A stretch of 64,000 nucleotides of DNA from Rotaria sordida. Its lineage: Eukaryota > Rotifera > Eurotatoria > Philodinida > Philodinidae. The notes under the pieces were generated by a model. That model ran no database searches and was not told the origin of the DNA. It worked only from the letters and a program-made list of their open reading frames with translations. Each line of letters starts with the position of its first letter. Positions within the stretch are counted from its first letter, which is position 1. Location: NCBI GenBank assembly GCA_905250125.1, contig CAJNOL010000638.1, positions 31,842 to 95,841 on the forward strand. The letters are read 5' to 3'. Position numbers and translations under genes: made by a program. Shown in pieces: positions 24,301-34,110 of the stretch.

Positions 24301-27300
24301 AAGTGCACGTCCTCCTCCAGTATTAGAAAGCATCTAGGGATTCTGAGTCTATGACAACTTTTACTCTACTAGTCAAGATCTATCTACCGTGAAAGTTTCA
24401 TCATTTTTAGTCGAGGCAGTGTTTTATCCAGAGGGATGCCCTAGGGGGCAGCACCCTTCCCCCCCCCCCCCTGAAAATCGAGTTCAACCCCCTCGAGACT
24501 TGCGATCATCGCACAATAAACTATATGGCTTGCCCTCCCAAAATTTCGAATCACTCCTCCGAAGAAAAAAACCTGGATAAAACATTAGGTCGAGGCGTTC
24601 TTGAGAAACTCCGGAAAGGGAGATATCCTTAAGGTTAAAGACAGCTATAAAATTTTGACTACAGAACGAAAATATATATAGGTTTGTAGAGAAAGACTTC
24701 CTCTATCTAACGTTGTATGTACTATCAGATGTTACTACGCACAATTGACAAGTCAATAGGTGGCGCCACCTATCGAAATGTCAAAAGTGTACAATCGAGC
24801 TTGATAATGCATATACTTTTAAATAGAAAAAGTCATTATCTAGAAACCTATATATATTCCGTACTGTAGTCAAAAATTATAGTAGCCTTTATATAAATTT
24901 AACTACAGCATATTCTTAACTTTATATTGTTGATTATAGATGAATGTTCAGAAATGAAACACTATTACTTAAAAAATATTATAGCGGTACAAAAATAAGA
25001 AAATGATATGGTATATCATATGCAATTGAAAATTTTGCTATAAGTATTTACTTAGTTTTTCTTTTATTTTAAAAAATAATATATCGCTAATTTTTCGGCA
25101 GAACTCACAAAGAAAGTGTTGTTCAAAGATCTATGCATTTTTCAGATAGACTTCTTTATTAGAAGAGAGCATAAGGAAGTAGATCGTCCGAAAGTGGAGT
25201 TATTTTTCTCTTTTATAATAAAAGTTAATGACGTTTCATATCTTGATGAAATACTCCGTCCGACATAACATTATTAAAAAAAAGCGACTTAAAATTATTT
25301 TCTTCGTCTCCTTCAGTCATCATTCTTTTAATAGTAATAAAACAAATATAATGTTAGTTAGATATTCTCGAATGTTTTAGAATTTAAAATACATATATTT
25401 ACTTCATTCCAAGTTCAGTAAGTAAATGAGGTTCAAGTTTCATAAAATGATTTTGAAAAAATTCTTTTCCTGCTTTGAAATCAAAACCAACTTCATCAAT
25501 AATCTAAATAAAATCATGTTATTGTAAACGATAAAAACAAAACAAATTTTTTTCTTTTACTTCAGCAAACCAACGAAAACATTGTTCACGATCATATGGA
25601 TAAACAGCTTGTTCAGCTAAACTAATCCAAATCATTTTCATTAAATCTAAACCTAAATATTGTCGTCCTTCTTTTAATATAAATCTATAAAATATACATA
25701 TATATATATATTGTTTGTTTTTTGTATTTTTTGAAAAATAATTTTACTTAAGAAAAACTAAACGTTCATTAATTTGTTGATTATGATTAAAACGACCATC
25801 GGGATAATAATCTTCTGGTGGTAAAATCTTTTTTGTTTCTTAAATGAAAGAAAAAAATATTTTTTCTTATAAAATAAAACTTTTTCTTTTTTCTTATTTA
25901 TTACCTTCTCGATATTGTCTAGCATTATCCATATAATGACAAAGATTTTCTGTTATAACACGTATTAATTTATGTTTTTTTTCTAATATATCAATAAGAC
26001 TAATTCTATTCAATGGATAAGACATGCGTGAAATATTATTATGGGGATATCCATGCTATTATAACAGATCAAAAATAGATATATATATATATATGTGATA
26101 TGAAATTTATTAACCTCAGAAAATTGTGTACATATTTCACGCATTTGTTTTAATGATATAATTACATGTTGATCTTGTTTAACTTCTTCCATCATTCGAT
26201 CAATCCAAGCTAATTTTGTTTTTTCTTTTTCCTATAAGATTAATTTAAAATAAAGAAAATTTTTCTATATTATTATTAATGATATTCTTAACTTCTACAT
26301 TGTTGTTGTTCATAGAAATATCATAGCGATAGAAAACAAAAAAAAAAAGCTTCTTCAGTTACCATTAGATGCAGCAACTGTCGATCTCGCCTTGCTTTTT
26401 ACATGTGATGAACAGCTCTAAGAGCTATAAATCAGCGGTGAATAGAAATTTTCGAACACAGTGGTGATGATTTTGAATGTCACTGACTTTCTCTTTATTA
26501 ATATTCGTTATGTGAATACAAACATCATTACTAACAAATAAGGTATCTAATCTTTCAATACTTTTATGATTGTCTACAAGGATGTGACAAACAGTTATAT
26601 CGTGTTTTAATCAGAAAAATCTAAAAGGATTTGGGTTCCTATTAAGATTTGACTAAGTTCTCAAATTTTCTTCTACAACATCGGATATTTGGTTTTTCAT
26701 TTCTCTAATAGGTCCTCTTATCCGAAAAGATTTTTTAAACGCCGTGACTAGAGAATTTTTGGTATGTCCTAAGTACCAATTTTTCAAAATCTTGGCTCTC
26801 TAGAAAAGAGATATATAGCTTATCAGAGAACACGCCAAAGTATGAGTTTCAACGTCAAATGGAATATATATACTGACTTGTAGAGCTCAACGAGCTGATT
26901 CTCGTGAGAGCTTCAAATGAGAAAAACTGATCGATTTTATTAGTAAATTTCTTCACTTTAAATAAGTTTTGAGACAGATGTTAGAATTTTAAAACTTCAA
27001 AGATGCTTAAAGTTTAAATTTTATCATAAACAGTATTGCATGCGATAGTCTGCTTTTATATTATTGTAAGCGTTAGTTAGACTTCAAATTCTAGATGTAT
27101 AACAAAGTTTTCTCTCAAGATCGTTAAAATATTTCCCAATATGCGATAATTCTATAATTAATATTCATAGCAATGGTGAAATTGAGTTTTAGAAGGAAAT
27201 AATATAAAAATAGACTATTGCATGCAACACTATCTATATTTTAATATGACCATTTAAATTTTGAGTACCCTTGGAGTCTCTAATCTATATATATAATGCT

Positions 27301-30300
27301 CAGTGTTTGTCTGACGTCTCTGTGCCCAGGTTAAAGTAGGCTATAAGGAGTAGGGAATAAGGGGATAAGAATATACGGGTAAAGGGATAAGAGGCTAAGG
27401 CTACAGGGATATATAGGATAAAACTAAAAGAATATAAGAAGATAAGGGTATAGCGGGTAAGTAGATGAAGCTGCATGGGAATATAAGAGATAAAGGAATA
27501 AGGTTATAAGAGGTAATACCACAAGAGTGTAAGGCTACAAGGGTATAAGGTCTTTCGATATATATAATGCGAACTGACTGATTCTCTATTACCGAATCAA
27601 GGCTAAAGGACAGATATGAAATTTTACAGGAAAAAAGCATCCGTACAGTATGCTCGGGCTCTCGTTAGTTTCTAATATCTGTCTCGAAACTTATTCAGAG
27701 TAAAGAAATTCACTAGTAAAATCGATCAATTTTTCTCATATGAAGTTCTCACAAAAATCAGCTCGTTGAGCTCTACGAGCTAGTATATATCCCATTCGAA
27801 ACTGTGACTCACACTTGAGTATAATCTCAATCGGAATCCAAAACCTTTTCGGGAATGGTTTTTTTAAAGAACACTACATAGTATCTTTAAGCATAAACAT
27901 CATTAAAATTGGAAGGAGAAGAGATTTGAGAAAATTCCATCATTAATAATCTCATTTGAATAACTAATCTGATTAATCTAATGAAAGTAATAATTTACGT
28001 GGGGAAAAAAAACAAAATATTTTTCGTTGTAATCTTTACTTACTGATAAACAACTATAATCAAGAATTTTTAAATGTGCTGCTAAAGCTTGATCAATAAT
28101 TTCATTGGGAAAATGTTTCTCATGTGAAATATTCCATAATAATTCTAAAACCTATTTTTAAAAGCAAAAATCAAACGAAATTATTTAATATGAATTGATT
28201 TTTTTTATTACTTTATTAGCCATAAGACCTTCTTTATCATCTTCAGCTAATTTTCGAATAAGTTCAAGTAATTTTTCTCGTTGTTTTTTACTTGCTTTTG
28301 TCCAACTTTCCTATATAGATATTAAAAAGATTAATAATATAATTGAAATTTTTTTTTGTGTGAATTCTACTCGAAAACAATCAAATAATTGTTCAAGTTG
28401 TTCAGGTGAAAAATCCCAAGCTAATTTTGCAAGTAAATCATGAACATTTTTTTCAATAGCTTCATGTTTTCCACATGATGCATTCCAAATTTTAGCTAAA
28501 TCATTTCGACTTAATGCTTGTTCTTTTATCATAAAACGAAGAATTCGTTCTAATTTTTCAACATATTGTGGTTGATGTAAACAATCACGTAAAACAATAT
28601 CGAGTATTTGATGATCTTCAATCCATTTCTGAATAATAAAAAAAAAAAAATACAAAGATCTTTAATTAATATAATTTCTCTTCTTTTTGTTTTTTTATTT
28701 ACAATGAATTTTTCCGGTGTTAAACCTTCATTATCATCCGAACGATTTAATGTTGAACGATGAATTGGACTAAGACTTGGAATAAGTTTATGTACTTCAT
28801 TAAGTGCATTCATTTTACCACTAAAAGAATTTGTTTGTAGAAGTCTAAAAAAAATATTTTGTATTTTAAAATAAATCTTGAAAATAATGAGAAGAAAAAG
28901 ATTTTATACCGTAAAATCATTTTAAGACGAAGTTCATCTAATTCTCGACATGCTTTATCATTATCTGGTAAACGTGATGCAAGATGACGAAGCCATTTAA
29001 TAACTGCTGATAATGTATCATTTTTTGATTCAGTTTTAACTTCAACTTTAAATTCATTTTCAGCTAATTGATTAAGATATTGTGGAACAACTTCCTAAAA
29101 AAAAATATATATAATTTTCTTTGTTTTATGTTTAAAAAAAAAGAAAATTTCTTACAATAATAGGTGAAAAATATTTTTGTATTGTTGATTGTGTTAAATA
29201 TTCATAACAAAGACCCCATGGTTTAAGTAATGCAATAACAATAGATATTGTTAATTTATTTTCATTTGAAGTAAAACGTTGAAGAAGTTTATCAAAACCA
29301 CCTAAATCTCCAAATCTATTTATAAAATCAACAAGCCAACCCTATAATATAAATACATATTTGAAATTTTTAATAACATTACGATGCACAAAAATAAAAC
29401 ATTGAAATATCTTCGATTCAAATTAGAGACAGTCTCGAAATCTTCTATTAAATTATTTATATTATTGAAAAAACTACATACTCGTTGTGGAAAACGATAT
29501 TCAACTATTGTAGCAAAAGGTTCAGTTTCATTTTTTAGATGATATGCACATGATCGATTATTATTGGCTTGATGATATCTAATAATAATAAAAATTTTCA
29601 TATCTTACTTAAGACATACTAAAACAATAAAAGTAGTGACACTGACAATACTATAAAATCTTATAGAAGACTCGATGAAATTTTCTTCACTACATATACT
29701 GATAGCTTAGATTTCTTTCAAAAATTATTCATAATCTCCTACGAAGGGTATATATATAAGGATCTTAGATTTTTCGAAAGTCTATATTTCATGAAGAAAA
29801 CATTCTTTTTTTCTAGACTGAAATTTTTCAGAACATTCTAGATCTATCTACCAACGATAAAACGATTGCGAATCGTAGTTTTGACTTAAGATATAGAGTT
29901 TAACGGCCAAAAGAGCTTTTCTTGGATATATTTATATGAATAGTACGAGTGTAGATGTTTATATACTATCTGAATCTTTTTAATACATTTAATGATGAGC
30001 CGTTATAAGCTGTATCAATCGCATTTTCTAGTTTACATTGTGACTTTGGATTCTTATTTATAATTTTTTTTGTTTGCTAATGTTCTAGAACAGTTCAATA
30101 GTATATTATAAGTTAAAGAATGCTGTCGATGGAGTTTGCAATAGTCTATCATTTAATGTTATTCAAATATGTATTAAAAAAAACTTAGACAGTTGAATCA
30201 ATACTTTGTATTATAAATGTCTACATTTGTACTATTCATATATATCTTCAAGGAAAACTTCTTCTAATCTTAAACTCTATATTTAAATCAAAACTATCAT

Positions 30301-31384
30301 TTGCAATAGCCTTAGATTTCATTAAAACGGCTATAACTTAAAAGAGAAGGTTTAAGGGTATTTCTCTTCTTATGAGTTTTCGTCTGTTACTAGTGTCTAC
30401 TTCATGTATAGAGTCTAGACTTGAAACGGTTTCTCCCGTTAGACATGTACCTTTTTATTTCTCTTTGGATTTTTCTTGTTTGTCTTTTGCATATGTATAG
30501 TTTTACATTTTATAATATGACCTGAAGAATGATAAAATATTCTGAAAATTCTCGAACTATCAATCTTCGTAGAAAGAAAATTTTTATAAGATTAGCGCCA
30601 TTACTTTTAGTATGTCCTAAGTAGTAATAATATAAAATAGATTTTTTTCTTTATTTTACCGTCCTATAGGATTCATAAGAAAACTCAAAATATCAAGTAA
30701 TGGAAAACAATCATCATCAATTTTTAATACACATAATTGAATAAATTTCATTGCATTTTTATAAATAGCAACCTATAGAAATCAAAAATTCGAATTTTTT
30801 TTTTTTTATAAATTTTCTAATTTAATATACATATATATCATGTTTCCATGATTGTACAGCATCATCACAAAGTATTTTCGTAAATGAAATAACAAGACTA
30901 TCACGAATAAATCGTTGACATGGTTCACATTTAGTATCTATTTCTAACAAAATGAAAAAATAATTATAATAAATAATATGAATTATTTTTTTTTTTTTGT
31001 CAAACATACTTTCTCTAGCAAGACAAATAGCAGCTCGTAAACATCTAATTAATTCACCATCAGGTAAAACTGGTACAATCCATCGTACACGATTAACTTG
31101 TTCTTCAAGTTTTAATAAATCATCAACTGGAAATTTTGGTTCACCATTTTCATCATAAGCTTTAAAATAGAAAAGAAAAAAAAAACCAAATTTCTAAATT
31201 AATAAATCAAAATTTGAATTTTTTTTTATTTACCTTTTTCATCTTCAATATCATCTTCTTCATTCTCAATTCTTATTGAAGTTTGATAATCAGGTGGTGT
31301 TTGTTGTTGCTGATCACTTACATCTGATGTTGTTTGTTGACCATTACCAATAATAGGTCCGACTAAATCTTCTTTAGCCGTCAT
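11449..31384 (-). CDS. USP9X: USP9X / fat facets-type ubiquitin carboxyl-terminal hydrolase (complete, 41 coding exons)
   Basis: A giant cysteine deubiquitinase that removes ubiquitin from many substrates. The family acts in the cytosol in endocytosis, polarity, synapse growth and survival. I followed 41 GT-AG exons on the minus strand. Their summed length, 7536 nt, is a multiple of three and gives 2511 residues, close to the roughly 2550-2570 of the vertebrate protein. Order: a short acidic N-terminus starting MTAKEDL, a long helical armadillo-like region, a ubiquitin-like segment (about 868-945), the USP catalytic domain (about 1557-1955), then a C-terminal helical region and an acidic end. 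The catalytic Cys box [13 protein letters not shown] gives Cys1568 and the His box GGHYYSF gives His1880. Zinc-ribbon cysteines 1726/1729 and 1773/1776 are intact. The start is the first ATG of a frame matching the family. Exon coordinates are in the next five entries. Large introns hold transposons. I am sure of the family and fairly sure of every junction. Confidence 0.96.
13517..13694. mobile_element. Small MITE-like element with GGATCC-containing termini
   Basis: The left end AAGGAACTGCGGATCC mirrors the right end GGATCCGCAGCTCCCT. Related ends occur near 50829 (GGGAGCTGTGGATCC with a partner near 50910) and near 47730, so this is a repeated short inverted-repeat family. It lies in the USP9X intron between exons 32 and 33. 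Confidence 0.65.
14046..14566. mobile_element. Fold-back element (family F) with another inverted repeat at its centre
   Basis: The outer arms match in inverse: AAATTGATTTTTTTCAAAAT, TTTGTATTCAAAGATTTTGACTA and GAATATCATATTCAGA on the left; TCTGAAAATGATATTCGG, TAGTCAAAATTTTTGAATACAAA and ATTTTGAAAAAATCGATTT on the right. Related arms recur around 47080-47260 in a liprin intron. The centre is occupied by the family B element at 14236-14432. Confidence 0.7.
14236..14432. mobile_element. Fold-back element, family B copy 1
   Basis: TTTGACCAAACAA, GTTTGTAAACGAAGACTTCCTC and TTGCGTACCGTA on the left pair with TACGGTACGCAA, GAAAGTCTTCCTTTACAAG on the right. Copies of the same design lie at 17905-18195 and 24637-24893. 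Confidence 0.7.
15452..17302 (-). CDS. USP9X: USP9X-like gene, exons 23-30: catalytic USP domain (residues 1536-1971)
   Basis: Exons 17079-17302, 16834-17024, 16600-16773, 16386-16527, 16142-16319, 15838-15985, 15629-15772 and 15452-15558. Exon 23 has the Cys box with Cys1568. Exon 25 has [11 protein letters not shown] (QQD motif) and CKDC. Exon 26 has CEKC. Exon 27 has [14 protein letters not shown]. Exon 28 has GGHYYSF with His1880. Exon 29 has HWYKFDD, whose Asp completes the triad, followed by [11 protein letters not shown]. Exon 30 ends the domain with [12 protein letters not shown]. Every catalytic and zinc-binding residue I can check is present, so the enzyme should be active. The insert after the Cys box is shorter than in vertebrates. 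Confidence 0.95.
15587..15625. repeat. (AAAAT)n microsatellite inside a 70-bp USP9X intron
   Basis: AAAAT units fill more than half of the intron between exons 29 and 30, right up to the donor of exon 29. Read on the gene strand it is a TTTTA tract. Confidence 0.8.
17905..18195. mobile_element. Fold-back element, family B copy 2
   Basis: The left arm has TTTTTGACCAAACAA, GTAAACAAAGACTTCTTCTG and TATTTTCGAGTTCTA. The right arm has the inverse, with AGAGAAAGTCTTCCTTTAC. The middle carries two direct copies of CTTCGCTGTGTTTT. It sits in the USP9X intron between exons 22 and 23. Confidence 0.7.
18855..22299 (-). CDS. USP9X: USP9X-like gene, exons 21-22 (residues 1002-1535)
   Basis: Two large exons, 21514-22299 (262 codons) and 18855-19671 (272 codons plus one base), make up the helical region before the protease. 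Family landmarks include [31 protein letters not shown] and [19 protein letters not shown]. The exons are separated by an 1842-bp intron carrying a dead Tc1/mariner element, and followed by a 1552-bp intron carrying another repeat. The sequence is more divergent here than in the catalytic part. Confidence 0.9.
20021..21197 (+). pseudogene. Dead Tc1/mariner transposon with decayed transposase
   Basis: 1177 bp bounded by TA on each side. Terminal inverted repeats: left CAATGATTTGCAAAAAAA; right end reads CAATTGCTTGCAAAAAAA when inverted. Translated in pieces on the plus strand it shows the end of a DDE transposase, notably [10 protein letters not shown] followed by [19 protein letters not shown], the region just before the final acidic residue. 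Several stop codons and frame breaks show it is inactive. It lies antisense to USP9X in the intron between exons 21 and 22. Superfamily assignment is confident. Confidence 0.88.
22374..26231 (-). CDS. USP9X: USP9X-like gene, exons 12-20 (residues 533-1001)
   Basis: Exons 26115-26231, 25905-26055, 25748-25838, 25561-25684, 25403-25503, 23517-23930, 23330-23461, 22606-22711 and 22374-22544. Conserved blocks: [45 protein letters not shown] and [13 protein letters not shown]. Exons 18-19 encode a ubiquitin-like fold segment ([11 protein letters not shown] through [10 protein letters not shown]). Exon 20 is a Ser-rich acidic linker containing six Ser in a row from a TCA run, where the human protein also has a Ser/Asp-rich linker. 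The introns of 1472 bp (exons 16-17) and 618 bp (exons 18-19) contain repeats. Confidence 0.9.
22915..23135. mobile_element. 221-bp MITE with ~54-bp terminal inverted repeats
   Basis: CTCAGCTATTGTAAGAATAA and GATGTTCGGGTGGATCCAGG on the left are mirrored by CCTGGACCCACCCGAACATC and TTATTCTTACAATAGCTGAG on the right, with only a few mismatches. It is non-coding and sits in the USP9X intron between exons 18 and 19. The low divergence of its arms makes it one of the younger elements here. Confidence 0.88.
24415..24590. repeat. GC-richer repeat fragment
   Basis: About 175 bp containing an 12-14 C run and CCCTCGAGACTTGCGATC-like sequence, far richer in G+C than its surroundings. It is in a USP9X intron (exons 16-17) and is probably a transposon fragment. 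The open frame over it (24389-24580) has no recognisable domain. Confidence 0.4.
24637..24893. mobile_element. Fold-back element, family B copy 3
   Basis: TTTTGACTACAG, ATATATATAGGTTTGTAGA and AAAGACTTCCTCTA on the left are mirrored on the right by AGAAACCTATATATATTC and CTGTAGTCAAAA. The centre contains the palindrome GGTGGCGCCACC. It lies in the USP9X intron between exons 16 and 17. Confidence 0.75.
26750..26774. mobile_element. Solo end of a family A element
   Basis: The GGTATGTCCTAAGT terminus is identical in design to the right ends of the family A elements, but I found no matching left end in this intron. Confidence 0.5.
26826..27835. mobile_element. Fold-back element split by a Helitron-like insertion
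   Basis: The left arm (about 26826-26990) holds TAGAGCTCAACGAGCTGATT, GATCGATTTTATTAGT and TTGAGACAGATGTTAGAA. The right arm (about 27669-27835) holds the inverse: TTCTAATATCTGTCTCGAAA, ACTAGTAAAATCGATCAA and CAGCTCGTTGAGCTCTA. A Helitron-like element (27284-27668) abuts the right arm. It is in the 1812-bp USP9X intron between exons 11 and 12. Confidence 0.75.
27284..27668 (+). mobile_element. Helitron-like non-autonomous element with degenerate 8-12 bp internal repeats
   Basis: The start is TCTATATATATAATG preceded by A, followed by CAGTGTTTGTCTGACGTCTC. The end is GCTCTCGTTAG followed by T, a slightly altered CTRR-type Helitron terminus. The interior is a degenerate GGGATAAG/GGCTATAAGG array. 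A second start-like motif, TCGATATATATAATG at 27555, lies exactly 114 bp from the end. A relative with the same layout lies at 53039-53575 on the other strand. Confidence 0.6.
28044..31384 (-). CDS. USP9X: USP9X-like gene, exons 1-11 (residues 1-532)
   Basis: Exons 31234-31384, 31010-31159, 30831-30937, 30660-30772, 29482-29578, 29156-29341, 28910-29094, 28703-28844, 28371-28628, 28212-28310 and 28044-28151. Recognisable conserved stretches: [12 protein letters not shown] in exon 2, ISFTKIL in exon 3, [11 protein letters not shown] in exon 6, GKMNALNEV in exon 8, and [14 protein letters not shown] plus [18 protein letters not shown] in exon 9. Exon 9 is the best conserved part of the N-terminal helical region. 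All introns are 58-140 bp except the one between exons 4 and 5 (1081 bp), which holds a fold-back element. Confidence 0.92.
29607..30622. mobile_element. Fold-back element, family A copy 2
   Basis: The left terminus ACTTAAGACATACT mirrors the right terminus AGTATGTCCTAAGT. Internal blocks ATAGAGTTTAA with TTAAACTCTAT, and GTAGTTTTGA with TCAAAACTATC, pair around a centre near 30100. It fills almost the whole 1081-bp intron between USP9X exons 4 and 5. Confidence 0.78.
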
Positions 31385-32079
31385 TTGAAAAAATACAAAA
31401 AACAAAGTTTGACGAGTAGAAACACTAAATAAAAGAATATCTAAAATTATAAAAAAAAAAAAAAAGGAAAATTACAAATAGCATGTGCAACAAACAACAT
31501 GAGTCATTTATGACAAAAAACAAAAAATAACTAAACATTTTACATATATGTAGAAATATTTCGACATTAAAGGTAAATAAGAACATTACAGTTAAGTAAG
31601 AACAGAATAAGATATTGCTTATACAAGATGAAATTATATTTTGTTTTTTTTTTTTTTCTTTTTTTTTTTTTGTTGTTTCGTTTTATTTATAATAAAACAA
31701 AGATGATGTTTTTTGTTTTGTTTTATTCTAGAAGAAAATACTTAATGTAAAATAAATTAAATCATAGAGATAAAAAATACTCAATCAACCATTCAAACTA
31801 AACGGAAGTCTCACTACAATGAATCATATGTTGTACAATGATAGAAAGATTGTTTATTAACCAGCAACTGGCGACATTATTATATTCGATGTAAAAATCG
31901 AGATGGCGTCACAAATAGGTAATCATATTTTAATACTATATCAATTCAAGGATATTTTAATCAAGAAATGCAAAAAAAAACAAATTTTGCTGTACTGGTT
32001 TTGTTCTCATATCATTAATATTCATATGTTGCACGTTTGTTCGTACTATCATCGGTATACTGTAGTACTTATAAGTACT
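31385..32079. other. Upstream region of the USP9X-like gene
   Basis: AT-rich, with long T and A tracts (for example 31630-31675). No gene is seen. The promoter must lie here or beyond, but no core element is clear. The short palindrome AGTACTTATAAGTACT sits at about 32064-32079. Confidence 0.4.
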
Positions 32080-32084
32080 GGAAG

Positions 32085-34110
32085 TAGAGCTCGACAAGGT
32101 TGGTCCCGAACCTTGTCAAACCATACTTTGATATTCTCAATGAAATTTTCTAATCGAAATTTGATATTCATTCCGAAGATATTATTATCCACGGACTTGA
32201 TTGTTTGTTGAATAATTTGGCAACGCTGATAACTATCGAGTTTAAGCTTTCACCGTTCGAGAGAGCATGCGTAGGAATAGAAGTCTACCTGAGAAACAGA
32301 ATACTTGAAAATTTTTCTAGCGGATTCTAGGATTGTTTTTTGGAAAATCACTGGCTGATTAGTTGTATTTTTAAATGAAATTGAAAATTCAATATTTTGA
32401 GAAAGAAATAATTTCATTTTCAGGTAAATACCTAAGAAAGGGTCGAAAACGCCTAAAAATTTCGGGATTTATTAAGTAGACATTACCCAGGCGAGTAAAA
32501 AATAAGGGAAGACTCCCGACATAACTAGTCTTAGATGTTCGCAATGCCGTCTGGTCTGGTCTGAAATAACTTTTAGCCTATCAGGACTAGTCGCCTTTAT
32601 GAGCAACGTCTTGCAACTAAATATAGACTAGTCCGTTTTGTCTTGTTCATATTGTCCAGATGCGTCAGTGTAACAACAAAAAACTAGAAGAAAAGCAGAC
32701 GATGAGTGGATTCGAATATTCAAGCCGATACCTGCCTAGTCTAGAATGTTTTCAATAGTGATGCGGACTAATTTGAAGAGTCATTTGTATTGACCATGAC
32801 TATTGGTTTTCAAGAAGTAGTGTAAATCCTGGTTCAGACTAGTCTAAACTCTTCGAACGATCCTTTTTGCTTGAACTTAATTGTCCGAACGACTCGTTTG
32901 TATCGAGACTAGAATAATGTATAATGCAATACAAGAAATTTTTGAGTATTTACATTATTTTCTACAATACCTAATGAGAATTCGATGCATTTAAAATATA
33001 AATCATTTAGTAAAGTAATGATCATTTTGTTACTATTCTCAATAAGAAGAGTCTTTCAAGGTAACAGTAACGTCAAGAATTGATGGCATATTTGATCATA
33101 TGCAATTTAACTGGTTTGTACCACAAGGTAGCTATCGAGGACATTGACAAAAATATTAATTTTGTACTTTCATACTACCATTACAAAGATACATTGAGAT
33201 ACAAAAAAGTACATAAAAATACAAAGTAATTGTTTATATCCTAACGAGAATTGTCTATCAACATCCTTTAAAGTTGATAGATTTAAAAATAATTTTATCA
33301 AAAAAAACAAAAATTTAAATATCTTTATACGATTATTTTATAGATTTAAATGAAAAACATTTTAGTTTATGTTCAAATTTAAAAAGTTCAGAATTGCGAA
33401 TTTGTTTAAACTTGTTTAATTAATTTTCGATTTTATAATAAGTATTTGAGTCAAACTATATTAATTAGTATGTTTGAATGTGTATTGACACTTAAACATT
33501 AGTTACTTTACCATATATAGTTCACCCGGATAAGCGATAGGTAAGTAATATATTGCATGCATGTTTGAATCTAACCTACTACAATATTTCTATTCATTTA
33601 GACTAGACCATTACATAAGATGCAGCGTCACGGACGTTCTTTCTTTTTTTGAATTTAAAACTTATTTTGGACGGGATCAAAGATTTGATACGATTTCGGA
33701 CTAGTCATGTAGTAGAATTTTTTGAGAAAAAGACTAGAAAAATGATTAATCTTTTTTACCTGTCCTTTTTTCTCCTGGAGTGAGCTACAATATGGCTAAA
33801 TTGAAGATATAGCTAATCAAGCGAATCGGAGAGTGATTTTCCAAAAAAATCTCTGAAATCTTCTAGAAAATTTTTCAAATATTTTGATTTTCAGGTAAAC
33901 TTGTACGCCTAATCGTGCTCTTTCTAATGACGAAAACCCGAGCTCGATAGCTATCAGTATTGTCGAATTATTCAACAAATAATAGAGTCCATTCTTGTTT
34001 GAAATGAATAATAGTATCTTCGAACTGACTAATATCAAATTTCGATTAGAAAATTTCATTGACGGTATTAAAGCATGGTTCAACTGGGTCCAAAAATTTT
34101 GGACTCGATT
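32085..34110. mobile_element. 2-kb element with ~270-bp inverted ends
   Basis: The left arm (about 32090-32360) has AATGAAATTTTCTAATCGAA, TTGAATAATT and GGAAAATCACT. The right arm (about 33815-34090) has the same blocks inverted, such as TTCGATTAGAAAATTTCATT and AGTGATTTTCC. The interior repeats GACTAGTC-like octamers many times (32585, 32628, 32847, 33704 and others) and has no coding region. Confidence 0.7.

Noticed and set aside
24389..24580. Pro-rich 63-residue frame
   Set aside because: It comes from a GC-rich repeat fragment with a C homopolymer within an intron. No domain.
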